DNA from: Halobacteriales archaeon YIM A00010 | GTDB taxonomy: Archaea; Halobacteriota; Halobacteria; Halobacteriales; Haloarculaceae | Length of the DNA stretch: 64,000 bases | NCBI GenBank assembly: GCA_025041175.1 | Contig: JAKCFJ010000004.1 | Coordinates: 744,001-808,000, forward strand | Reading direction: 5' to 3' | Shown here: positions 18,952 through 27,495 of the stretch, one piece after another | Layout of the letters: every line of letters starts with the position of its first letter | Numbering within the stretch: position 1 is the first letter of the stretch | Made by a program: the position numbers and the translations under genes | The notes under the pieces: model-generated | The model's input: only the letters and a program-made list of their open reading frames with translations | Told to the model about the DNA's origin: nothing | Database searches by the model: none

Positions 18952-19917
18952 ATGAATGCAACCATAATCGAGGCGATCAACGACTCGCTGACGACGGAGA
19001 TGGAGCGCGACGACCGGGTGATGGTTTTCGGCGAGGACGTCGCCGAAAACGGCGGCGTGTTCAGGGCGACCGAAGGGCTGAAGGAACGATTCGGCGCGGA
19101 CCGCGTCGTCGACACGCCCCTTTCGGAGATCGCCATCGTCGGCGGTGCGGTCGGTCTGGCGCTGTACGGCCTCCGTCCCGTCGCGGAGATCCAGTTCTCC
19201 GGGTTTCTCCCGCCAGCGTTCGACCAGCTAGTGACCCACGCTAGTCGGATCCGGTGGCGCACGCGGGGCGAGTGGAGTGCCCCGCTCGTCGTGCGCACGC
19301 CCTACGGTGCTGGCGTGCGTGCACTCGAACACCACTCCGAGAGCCTCGAGGGTGCCTACGGACACGTGCCGGGTCTGAAGGTCGTCGTTCCCAGCACACC
19401 CCACGACACGAAGGGCCTCCTCAACGCGGCCATGCACGACCCGGACCCCGTCGTCTTCCTGGAACCGAAGCACATCTACCGGTCCGTCCGCGAGGAGATT
19501 CCCGACGACGATTACGAGGTCCCGATCGGAGAGGCGGCCGTCCGCCGCGTGGGCGAGGACGTCACAGTTATCTCGTGGGGCGCTATGATGGAACCGACGC
19601 TCGAAGCGGTGGCGGAACTCGGTGTCGATGCCGACGTGATCGATCTCCGCACTATCTCGCCGCTGGACCGGACGTCGATCGTCGACTCGGTGAAGAAAAC
19701 GGGCCGGGCTGTCGTCGTCCACGAGGCAGCCCGTAGCGGCGGGTGGGGTGGCGAGATAATCGCCACCATCAACGACGAGGCGCTCATGTATCTCGAGGCT
19801 CCGATCGAACGGATTACCGGCTTCGATGTTCCCGTACCGCTGCTCTCCATGGAAGACTACTACCTCCCGCATCCACCGCGCATCGCGGCCGGGATCGAAC
19901 GCGTTCTCGAGTACTGA
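18952..19917 (+). CDS. 2-oxoacid dehydrogenase E1 component, beta subunit
   Basis: 321 residues, the usual length. Conserved segments include MVFGEDVAENGGVFRATEGL, DTPLSEIAIVGGAVGLA, EIQFSGFLPPAFDQL, PYGAGVRALEHHSES and the C-terminal RITGFDVPVPL. It forms the alpha2beta2 E1 with the gene just upstream (six bases between). The gene ends shortly before a convergent dehydrogenase gene. Confidence 0.93.
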   Translation: MNATIIEAINDSLTTEMERDDRVMVFGEDVAENGGVFRATEGLKERFGADRVVDTPLSEIAIVGGAVGLALYGLRPVAEIQFSGFLPPAFDQLVTHASRIRWRTRGEWSAPLVVRTPYGAGVRALEHHSESLEGAYGHVPGLKVVVPSTPHDTKGLLNAAMHDPDPVVFLEPKHIYRSVREEIPDDDYEVPIGEAAVRRVGEDVTVISWGAMMEPTLEAVAELGVDADVIDLRTISPLDRTSIVDSVKKTGRAVVVHEAARSGGWGGEIIATINDEALMYLEAPIERITGFDVPVPLLSMEDYYLPHPPRIAAGIERVLEY

Positions 19918-19938
19918 CCGATTCATCCACTTTCAGGG

Positions 19939-20904
19939 CTATCCCTCGCTACGCGTCGATTCGATGTCTGCGTAGATCACGTTGTGGGCTTGGCGAAGTC
20001 GCTCCCGTTCCGAGTCCTTGAGATTCCACTCGATGACCGACTCGACACCGTCACCGTCCAGCGTCACTGGAACGCTCAGACAGCCGTCGTCGAATCCGTA
20101 CGCGCCGTTGAGGGGTGTGGAGACGCAGCATAGCTCCTCTGTACCCCCGCCGAGTATCGTTCTCACTAGGCGGGCGATACCGGCACCGGACACCCAGCGC
20201 GACGAGTCCGCCATCCCCCGACGATCGGCGATGTCGAAGCCGATGTCCCGAACGTAGTCGATGATTTCGGTCCGTCGATCGTCCGGGATCTCGACGCGGT
20301 TTCCGTCGATCGTCGCCCGTGAGAAGATCGGGACCACGTGCTCGCCGTGTTCGCCCATCGTCGGACACTGGACCACGTTCGGATCCACGTCGTGAAACTG
20401 AGCGATCGCGTCCGCGAGCCGAGCCGACTCGGCCAGCGAGAATCCGATGAACCGTTTCCGCGACCACCCGAGCAGGTCCCACAGCCGATACGTGATCCGG
20501 TCGACCGGATTGGTCACGACCACGACCGGGAGGGGACTGAACTGCTCCAGTTGCCCCGCGACGTCGTCTGCGACGGGCAACGTGTCGGTGAATCGCTCAC
20601 GTCGTTGATCGCCGTCGCTCCACTCCGACCGGGGAACGCTCGCGGCGACGACGGCCAGATCCGGATCGACACCAGCCAGTTCGTCGGTCCCGACGCTCCT
20701 GACCGTTCCCCGGTCGGCGTCACACGTCGACACCGGCGCGTCGGTGAAGAAATACGACGCGTGCAGCAGGTCTCTGGCATGTCCCCATGCCGCCTCGTCG
20801 GCGATGTCTACTAGCGTGATGTCGAGCGATGGGTCCATCGCTGTCAGGGCGAACGCTGCCGTCGAACCAATCGTACTCGCACCTCCGATTATCGTGACGT
20901 GCAT
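19939..20904 (-). CDS. Malate/lactate dehydrogenase family oxidoreductase
   Basis: 321 residues. An N-terminal nucleotide-binding GGASTIGSTAAFAL, then TLVDIADE (acidic residue favouring NAD), VVTNPVDRITY and the catalytic histidine in MGEHGEHVVPIF. It oxidises a 2-hydroxyacid to a 2-oxoacid. The usual GxGxxG is GGASTIG as in archaeal malate dehydrogenases. The neighbouring oxoacid dehydrogenase could use its product, which would explain the clustering, but substrate specificity is not readable with confidence. It faces the E1-beta gene tail-to-tail. Confidence 0.8.
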   Translation of the reverse strand: MHVTIIGGASTIGSTAAFALTAMDPSLDITLVDIADEAAWGHARDLLHASYFFTDAPVSTCDADRGTVRSVGTDELAGVDPDLAVVAASVPRSEWSDGDQRRERFTDTLPVADDVAGQLEQFSPLPVVVVTNPVDRITYRLWDLLGWSRKRFIGFSLAESARLADAIAQFHDVDPNVVQCPTMGEHGEHVVPIFSRATIDGNRVEIPDDRRTEIIDYVRDIGFDIADRRGMADSSRWVSGAGIARLVRTILGGGTEELCCVSTPLNGAYGFDDGCLSVPVTLDGDGVESVIEWNLKDSERERLRQAHNVIYADIESTRSEG

Positions 20905-21661
20905 ACATCTCGGTAATCATTCGACCGCAAATAAACACTGGGGCACGGTACCGAGACACTGCATAGGAACAGATCGACGAGCGAAGATGACTGGATTTTC
21001 GCCGTGGTTCCTTCGAGCCAACCGGAGATCCGAAGCGAAGATCATCATTAAAATTTATTGGGAACTGATGAGTGTTCCTATTGTGACTCGATCGATTCCC
21101 TATTATCGGCAGTATCGTCGATTACAAATATAAATATCTAAAGTGATATTTTGGGTGATGATATCATTACTGACTGATGTTGTAGGTCGATTCGATGCCG
21201 GAAACCGGGAATGAGTTCTTCACCTCTACTTCCACATTGATATCTGACGTTCCGATGAACGACTTTAAATCGGCGTTGAAGGAGGTCGAGAAACGTTTTC
21301 GACTTCGGCGAAACCATCCGCTCCGTCAAATATTTCTACTAGAATCATAATAGTGAATAAAGCAGAAATGGCGTCTATACTGGCTATACTCGTCGAGAAT
21401 CGAGGAATAGAGATCGAAACAACACTCACATGTTCTGGCTTTCGCTTCCAGCGCGAAGCGAGTGGAACCTCCCGAGCCGTCGAACGTATCTGTCTACTAA
21501 TGAAAACATAATACTATCTAGATATAAAGGTGTTGTTGTTATCCGAAATTCTATATTATGTTTTCCAGGCATCTATCATTGGTGATGTGTGTGGTTTATT
21601 GTGGGAACCGATCTATGCCTTCTTACAAAAGTTTATACGGAGTGCGAGTTCATGAGTGAGT
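20905..21661. other. Long AT-rich non-coding region
   Basis: About 750 bases between divergent genes, with AT-rich islands at about 21040-21180, 21330-21370 and 21490-21570, unlike the surrounding GC-rich DNA. I see no convincing protein or tRNA. A 63-codon frame on the minus strand (21138-21329) has no recognisable features. The region holds the promoters of both flanking genes and could host a small RNA or be remnant DNA. Confidence 0.4.
21631..21638 (+). promoter_or_regulatory. TATA-like box for BKACE gene
   Basis: GTTTATAC centred about 27 bases before ATG 21662. This favours ATG 21662 over the in-frame GTG at 21656. Confidence 0.45.
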
Positions 21662-22510
21662 ATGGCGTACGAAGGCTATAGTGATTACTTCGAGGAGAAG
21701 TTGATCATCTCAGTGGCGACGACAGGCGGCTTTCACGGCAAGGAAGCGAACCCGAACCTTCCGGAACAACCCGAAGAGATAGTCGAAGACGTCGCCGCGT
21801 GCAGGGAGGCCGGTACATCGATCGTCCACCTTCATGCTCGCGACGAGGATGGCAATCCGACCAAGGCGGTCGAACGATTCCAGGAACTCCGGGACCGTCT
21901 GCAAGAGCGCGTTCCGGACATGATCGTCAACCTCACGACGGGCGGACCACAGTCGCGTGCTGAACGTCTGGCACCTGTCATCGAAACCGACCCGGCTCCC
22001 GACTTAGCGACCATCGACGTCGGGCCGATAAGCACTGGTCAGACGGGTATTGCGATGAATCCCCGCGAGCAAAACGAGGAGTACGCCCGGCAGATGGCGG
22101 ACAGGGGGATCAAACCGGAACTGGAGGTGTTCAACCAGGGTCATTTCACCGAAGTGGAGAACCTCGCCGAGAAAAACCTCGTCGATGCGCCCTACTGGTG
22201 TACGTTGATCCTCGGCATGCAAGCGTCGACACCTCCCCATCCCCGCAACCTCCTCAACTACGTGGACAACCTTCCCGACGAATCCCACTGGCAGTGTCTC
22301 GCTATCGGGAAACACCAGCTTTCCCTGACGACGATGGCGATACTCCTCGGTGGTCACGTCCGTGTCGGTATGGAAGACAACGTCTACTACCGAAAAGGGG
22401 AACTTGCCGAGAGCAACGCACAACTCGTCCGACGAGCGGCACGGATCGCGGACGAACTGGAACGGGAGGTCGCAAGTCCCAGCGAGACCCGGGACATTCT
22501 CGATCTGTAA
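21662..22510 (+). CDS. BKACE / DUF849 beta-keto acid cleavage enzyme
   Basis: 282 residues with a TIM-barrel pattern. The zinc ligands of the family are seen in IVHLHARD (His56 and His58), TTGG and the VRVGMEDN segment near 240 carrying the conserved Glu. BKACE enzymes condense a beta-keto acid with acetyl-CoA to give acetoacetate and a new acyl-CoA; the best known member acts on 3-keto-5-aminohexanoate. It stands alone between a long AT-rich region and a hairpin array, with an aldehyde dehydrogenase following. The particular keto acid is unknown. Confidence 0.85.
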   Translation: MAYEGYSDYFEEKLIISVATTGGFHGKEANPNLPEQPEEIVEDVAACREAGTSIVHLHARDEDGNPTKAVERFQELRDRLQERVPDMIVNLTTGGPQSRAERLAPVIETDPAPDLATIDVGPISTGQTGIAMNPREQNEEYARQMADRGIKPELEVFNQGHFTEVENLAEKNLVDAPYWCTLILGMQASTPPHPRNLLNYVDNLPDESHWQCLAIGKHQLSLTTMAILLGGHVRVGMEDNVYYRKGELAESNAQLVRRAARIADELEREVASPSETRDILDL

Positions 22511-22590
22511 CTGCCTCCTGTGGTAGGGGCTGTTCCGCTTTGTGAGACGTTCTGTGTCCCTCTTCGACCGACCAGATCGTTCTCCGCTGG

Positions 22591-22731
22591 TCGTCGGCCT
22601 GTGGCCGACTGCTTGAGGCACGGAGTGCCTCTCTGTCGCCGGCCCGCGGCCGGCTGCCCGAGACGCAAAGCGTCTCGCTGTCGCCAGAATCGGACGGTTC
22701 TGGCTGCTAACCGGAACTCGGAGAGTTCCGG
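22591..22731. repeat. Array of six hairpins (three double-hairpin units)
   Basis: Six perfect or near-perfect stems lie head to tail: 22594-22608, 22615-22631, 22638-22654, 22660-22676, 22683-22704 and 22711-22731, with mostly 3-base loops. Stem sequences all differ, but the linkers are conserved and alternate: CTGTCG (GTCG in the first) before the odd hairpins and CTGCTT, TGCCC or TGCTAA before the even ones. This gives three tandem copies of a two-hairpin module. The same module, with the CTGCTTG linker, occurs twice at 37.56-37.70 kb. It occupies the gap between the BKACE and aldehyde dehydrogenase genes. Confidence 0.8.
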
Positions 22732-22769
22732 TGATGTTGCCACCGGTATCGTTCGATCACGAACGAATG

Positions 22770-22775
22770 TTTAAG
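22770..22775 (+). promoter_or_regulatory. TATA-like box for aldehyde dehydrogenase 1
   Basis: TTTAAG about 28 bases before ATG 22801, which supports that start over the ATG at 22786. Confidence 0.4.
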
Positions 22776-22800
22776 TCATTCTACCATGTCCTGTGATAGT

Positions 22801-24279
22801 ATGGCACGACGACAACAGCCTGATTTGACGGACGATACGGACTGGCCGCTGTACATCGGTGGCGAGTGGACGGTCCCCTCCGATGCCGGAACGCTCGAAG
22901 TGCAGAACCCGGCCACACAGGAGGTGTTCGCCGAGGCACCCGCCGCGACGACGGACACCCTCGAGGAGGCGTTCGAGGCCGCCCAAGCGGCACAGGCAGA
23001 GTGGGCGGAGACGCCGCCACAGGAACGCGCGGGCGTCGTTTCGAGCGTTCTTGAAGCGATACACGAGCGTCACGACGAACTCGTCGACCTGATCGTCAGG
23101 GACACTGGCGGCACCTACCTCAAGGCCGAGACGGCGATCCACATCGCCGAAGGGCACACACAGTACGCGACGAGTTACCCGTTCCAAGACGGGGGAAACC
23201 ACGAGAAGTCGACGATTCCGGGCAAGGAGAACATCGTCGAACGGGAACCGGTCGGCGTCGTCGCCGCTATCGTCCCGTGGAACTTCCCGTTCAACCTCAC
23301 GATGCGGATCGTTCCCCACGCCATCGCGCTGGGCAACAGCGTCGTTCTGAAACCATCACCGGATACGCCCCTCATCGGGGGTGTTGCGATCGCCTCCCTC
23401 TTCGAGGAGGCTGGGCTACCGGACGGCGTTCTCAACGTCGTGATCGGCGAGGACGAGGAGATCGGTGACTACGTCTCGGGCCACCCGGTTCCCGATGTGA
23501 TGTCGTTCACCGGATCAATCGAAATCGGCAAGCGCGTTGGCCGTCGCGCCGCCGAACAGCTCACAGACCCGGCGCTGGAACTCGGGGGCAACAACCCGCA
23601 CATCGTGACCGACGACGCTGACCTAGAGTACGCAGTCGACGCCGCGACGTTCGCGACGTTCGTCCACTCGGGTCAGGTTTGTATCTCCATCAACCGCCAC
23701 ATCGTCCAGGAATCGGTCTACGACGACTACGTGAATGCACTCACCGAGCGGGCGAAGAACGTCCCGTACGGCGACCCGCGGAAGGAAGGAACCGTCGTCG
23801 GGCCCGTCATCAATGAGACCCAGCGGGACAAGATTCTCGACCTCGTCGAACGGACGACCGACGCCGGTGCGACCCTCGAGACCGGCGGCGACCACGAGGG
23901 TCTGGTGATCGAACCGACGGTCCTCTCGGATGTGACCAACAACATGGAACTAGCTTGTAACGAACACTTCGGACCAGTCGCACCCGTCATTCCGTTCTCG
24001 ACAGACGAGGAGGCAGTCGAAATCGCCAACGACACCCGAATGGGACTCTCCGGATCGGTCCATTCCACGGATCTCGATCGCGCCCGACGGATCGCCGATC
24101 GGATCGAGACCGGTACGATCCACATCAACGACCAGCCAATTAACGACGAACCGCACGTTCCCTTCGGTGGCGTCAAGGATTCGGGCATGGGTCGGTACAA
24201 CGCCGAGGCGCTCATGCGGAAACTCACCCGGACGAAGTGGATCTCGATCCAACACGAGCAACGCGAGTTCCCGTTTTGA
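22801..24279 (+). CDS. NAD(P)-dependent aldehyde dehydrogenase 1
   Basis: 492 residues. Catalytic residues are in place: Asn161 in PWNFPFN, Glu260 in LELGGNNP and Cys294 in GQVCISINRH. It oxidises an aldehyde to an acid. The GQVCISINR form of the active site resembles the benzaldehyde/vanillin dehydrogenase and lactaldehyde group more than betaine-aldehyde dehydrogenase, so an aromatic aldehyde is possible, not shown. The gene follows the hairpin array and stands opposite the peptide-type transporter operon (tail-to-tail, 160 bases). Confidence 0.88.
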   Translation: MARRQQPDLTDDTDWPLYIGGEWTVPSDAGTLEVQNPATQEVFAEAPAATTDTLEEAFEAAQAAQAEWAETPPQERAGVVSSVLEAIHERHDELVDLIVRDTGGTYLKAETAIHIAEGHTQYATSYPFQDGGNHEKSTIPGKENIVEREPVGVVAAIVPWNFPFNLTMRIVPHAIALGNSVVLKPSPDTPLIGGVAIASLFEEAGLPDGVLNVVIGEDEEIGDYVSGHPVPDVMSFTGSIEIGKRVGRRAAEQLTDPALELGGNNPHIVTDDADLEYAVDAATFATFVHSGQVCISINRHIVQESVYDDYVNALTERAKNVPYGDPRKEGTVVGPVINETQRDKILDLVERTTDAGATLETGGDHEGLVIEPTVLSDVTNNMELACNEHFGPVAPVIPFSTDEEAVEIANDTRMGLSGSVHSTDLDRARRIADRIETGTIHINDQPINDEPHVPFGGVKDSGMGRYNAEALMRKLTRTKWISIQHEQREFPF

Positions 24280-24441
24280 AGCCACGAAACCGGCTCCATG
24301 CGTTCGAATTCTCCTCGTACCGTTTCGATTCTGGATGGTCCTCCTGACCGCGGTAACGACATCCTGAGCGGTATGTGCTGCTCTCGGGAAGACCAACCAC
24401 ACACGGCGACGGACAGTAGCACGAGTTAGAGGTGGTCGACC

Positions 24442-25419
24442 TTATTGTCCGACCGTGACGCGCGGATCTAGAATGCCATAGAGGATGTCGACCAAGAAGT
24501 TGCCGACAATGATCATCGTGGCGAGGACGGCAAAGATGACTTGGATCACCGGAAAGTCACGGAGTAGGGTGGACTCGATCAACAACAGCCCCATCCCGGG
24601 CCAGTTAAAGATCAGTTCGATCAGGACGGAGCCACTAATGATCGTCGTGAACGACCCCGGAAGGACCGTGACTACTGGGAGCGACGCGTGTCGCATCAAT
24701 CGCAATAGACGCGTTCGCCGCGGAATGCCTTTGATCCGGTGATAGAACATGAAATCCTGCCCACTGACCTCAACGATGCTAGATCGCATGACCAGCATGG
24801 AGTAGTAGATGCCTCCAAGGGTGAGCGTTAGGAACGGCAACGTGTAGTGCCACAGGAAATCGAGAGTGAAGTAGACCGACCACGGATTGTCGGCGTACGT
24901 TTGGGCCGTGACTAATCCGCCAGTCGGGAAGAAGTCGAAAACACCGCCAGCGAACAGGGTCAATAGGACGATACCCATGAAGAACTCCGGCACCGTTCCG
25001 AACATCGTCGGAATCACGATGCCGTACTTTTCGAGGCGGGATCCGACCCGAGTCCCGATGACAGCTCCGAGACTGGAGCCCACAAGAAAGTTGACTACGA
25101 CGGCCGGCAACAGCAGAACAAGCGAGTTCATCAGCCGGGGCTTTACCACGTCGAAGACGGGCTGGCGGTACTGGTGGGAGATACCGGCGTTGCCCTGCAC
25201 CAGATTGATCATGAAGTCGATGTACTGAACGTACAGTGGCTTGTCGAGACCCCATAGCTCCTTGGTCCGGTCTATCTGTTCCTGGGAGGCGCCAGATGAG
25301 GCCAGATAGTCAATGATATCACCAGGCATTAGCCTGATGAAAAAGAAGATCACCGTGATAGTAAGGAAGATCAACAAGACCGTCAACGCGGACCGCTGGA
25401 CGAGGTATTTGAAGTTCAT
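24442..25419 (-). CDS. Dipeptide-family ABC permease (DppB type), importer 1
   Basis: 325 residues with an N-terminal membrane anchor, TITVIFFFIRLMPGD, and about six segments in all, plus the loop GIPRRTRLLRLMRHASLPVVTV near the ATPase contact. It pairs with the DppC-type permease at 27492-28433. It is the last gene of a five-gene minus-strand operon (binding protein, DppC, DppD, DppF, DppB) and overlaps the previous gene by four bases. The family imports peptides, nickel, sugars and oligosaccharides, so the substrate is open. Confidence 0.88.
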   Translation of the reverse strand: MNFKYLVQRSALTVLLIFLTITVIFFFIRLMPGDIIDYLASSGASQEQIDRTKELWGLDKPLYVQYIDFMINLVQGNAGISHQYRQPVFDVVKPRLMNSLVLLLPAVVVNFLVGSSLGAVIGTRVGSRLEKYGIVIPTMFGTVPEFFMGIVLLTLFAGGVFDFFPTGGLVTAQTYADNPWSVYFTLDFLWHYTLPFLTLTLGGIYYSMLVMRSSIVEVSGQDFMFYHRIKGIPRRTRLLRLMRHASLPVVTVLPGSFTTIISGSVLIELIFNWPGMGLLLIESTLLRDFPVIQVIFAVLATMIIVGNFLVDILYGILDPRVTVGQ

Positions 25420-26480
25420 TCTCTCCCTCCATCACTAACTGCCCGGTACTCCTGGTCCGTGGCCTGACTGTCGGGATGCTGTTCGTGGTCATAGTGGAGG
25501 TGGCACTTCGTCCGGTGGTTCTCGTCTGTGGAACAGAGGATCGGCTCCTCGTCACAGATGTCCATCCGGTCAGGACACCGATCCTTGAAATTACATCCGG
25601 ACGGAAGATTTACCGGATCGGGTGGATTCCCAGGGATGTTCGATCGGGTCCGGTCGTGGTCGGGATCCGGGATCGGGATTGCTCGAAGGAGCTCCCGTGT
25701 GTACGGATGCTGGGGATCCTCAAGTAGTTCCTCCGTCGGTGCACTCTCGACGATATTCCCGAGATACATCACGTTAATCTCGTGACAGACGTACGAGACG
25801 GTCGAGATATCGTGGGAAATATAGATGACGGAAAGGTCGGATTCGGCTGCCAGTCGCTTCAGAACGCGGAGGATGGCGACCTGCGTCGAGACGTCGAGCA
25901 TCGACACCGGTTCGTCCGCAAGGATCACGTCCGGATCGACGATCAATTCGCGAGCGATAGCCACGCGCTGTTTCTCCCCGCCCGACAGTTCCCCTTCATA
26001 CTTGTCAAGATACTGCGAGGGTGGGGTCAGATTGACCCGCTCCAGCACGTCGTGGACGAGTTCCTCGTTGGTTTCCATTCCGTGGATCGAGAGGGGTTCC
26101 ATGAGGGAACGTCGAACGGTGAATCGCGGGTTCAACGCTTCGTAGGGGTTCTGGAAGATGATTCGTACCCGTCTGCGGTACTCGTGCCAATCCTGTTTTC
26201 CGAACTTGGACGTCGGCTTGCCGTCGAAGTAGATTTCGCCCCCCATTGGTTCGTGGAGGCCGATCAACGTCTCCAGCAGTGTGGTTTTCCCACAGCCGCT
26301 TTCGCCGATAACGCCGGAGATCTCATTTTCGTGGAACGAGAGATCCACCCCATCGACAGCCTTGATGGGTTCTTGAGAGCCCCGAGTCAATCTGTTTCGC
26401 AGTACCTCTAGGGCCGTGGTCGAGGGGTCGTAGTACTTTTCCAGTCCGTCGGTTTCAAGGATCGGATCAGTTGATGTCAT
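25416..26480 (-). CDS. Dipeptide-family ABC ATPase (DppF type), importer 1
   Basis: 354 residues: Walker A GESGCGKTT, signature LSGGEKQR, Walker B VILADEPVSMLD, switch His in YISHD, then the C-terminal oligopeptide-ABC extension with CNFKDRCPDRMDICD and further cysteines in CSTDENHRTKCHLH. Such cysteine-rich tails can hold a metal or iron-sulfur site in this family. It overlaps the DppD gene by 14 bases, implying translational coupling. Confidence 0.9.
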   Translation of the reverse strand: MTSTDPILETDGLEKYYDPSTTALEVLRNRLTRGSQEPIKAVDGVDLSFHENEISGVIGESGCGKTTLLETLIGLHEPMGGEIYFDGKPTSKFGKQDWHEYRRRVRIIFQNPYEALNPRFTVRRSLMEPLSIHGMETNEELVHDVLERVNLTPPSQYLDKYEGELSGGEKQRVAIARELIVDPDVILADEPVSMLDVSTQVAILRVLKRLAAESDLSVIYISHDISTVSYVCHEINVMYLGNIVESAPTEELLEDPQHPYTRELLRAIPIPDPDHDRTRSNIPGNPPDPVNLPSGCNFKDRCPDRMDICDEEPILCSTDENHRTKCHLHYDHEQHPDSQATDQEYRAVSDGGRE

Positions 26481-27495
26481 CGGTCACCTCGGCGTGTCGT
26501 GTCTCCTCGGCCGCAAGATCATCCATTTCGTGACTCCGAATGCAGGAGTTCAGGTGCGTCGGGTCCCCCTCCGAAGGTTCCAGCGGTGGGGCCTGATCCC
26601 GACACAGCGGTTCCGCCCAAGGACACCGGTCGGCGAACGTACACTCGGTCACCTCGCCGGAGAGGACCGGCGGTGTCCCATCGATAGTGGCGAGTTCCTG
26701 GTCCGGATATCGAATGTCAGGAAACGTTTTCTGAAGGAGGATGGAGTAGGGGTGTTTAGGATCGTAGAACACATCCCGAATCGACCCACTCTCGGCGATC
26801 TGCCCGCCATGCATGACCGCCATCGAATCGCACTCCTCGAAGACCAGCGAGATGTCGTGGGTGATCAACAGCAGTGAAACGTCGATATCTTCCTTGATCT
26901 CCTGGAGGTGGGCCATGATCTGGTCCTGCATGATCACGTCAAGTGCGGTCGTCGGCTCGTCGGCGATGATCAGATCCGGTCCCAACAACAACGCCAAGGC
27001 GATGACGACCCGCTGTTGCATTCCGCCGGAAAACTGATGTGGATAGTCCCGCATGCGTTCAGCTGGCAGTCCGACGATGTCGAACAGTTCACGGAGTCTG
27101 TCCATGGTCTTTTTCTCGGTCCAATCAGTGTGGACCTCGGCCAGATCTAGCGCCTGGTTGTTGATCCGCATCACCGGATCCAGGCTATTCATCGAGGCCT
27201 GCGGAATCATGGCGATACGTTTCCAGCGAATCTCCTTGTTGTGAGCCTCGTCGTCGAAGTCCTGGATCTCCTTACCTCGGAACTTGATTTTTCCCGCGGA
27301 AATCTCGCCATTGGCGTCTAGCCCACCGATGATGGACTTGGCGATGGTGCTCTTTCCACAGCCACTCTCCCCGACTAGGCCGTGGTACTGACCTTCTTCG
27401 ATCGTAAAGGAGGCGTCGGTGACGGCAGCGATATCTGCCTGTTGGGTGTGGTAGCGGATGTTCAAGTTCTCGACTTCGAGTACTGGTTCGGTCAT
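26467..27495 (-). CDS. Dipeptide-family ABC ATPase (DppD type), importer 1
   Basis: 342 residues: Walker A GESGCGKST, signature FSGGMQQR, Walker B LIIADEPTTALD, switch His in LITHD, and a C-terminal CTFADRCPWAEPLCRD extension. It forms the second half of the ATPase heterodimer. In the related importer at 42.7 kb the equivalents of this gene and the next are one fused protein. Confidence 0.9.
   Translation of the reverse strand: MTEPVLEVENLNIRYHTQQADIAAVTDASFTIEEGQYHGLVGESGCGKSTIAKSIIGGLDANGEISAGKIKFRGKEIQDFDDEAHNKEIRWKRIAMIPQASMNSLDPVMRINNQALDLAEVHTDWTEKKTMDRLRELFDIVGLPAERMRDYPHQFSGGMQQRVVIALALLLGPDLIIADEPTTALDVIMQDQIMAHLQEIKEDIDVSLLLITHDISLVFEECDSMAVMHGGQIAESGSIRDVFYDPKHPYSILLQKTFPDIRYPDQELATIDGTPPVLSGEVTECTFADRCPWAEPLCRDQAPPLEPSEGDPTHLNSCIRSHEMDDLAAEETRHAEVTDDIN

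Noticed and set aside
21138-21329. Small 63-residue protein in the AT-rich spacer
   Set aside because: Basic composition unlike haloarchaeal proteins, no promoter or recognisable features.
22591-22731. Hairpin array read as a CRISPR array
   Set aside because: The repeated parts are 5-7 base linkers, not 25-37 base repeats; the variable parts are palindromes, and no cas genes are present.
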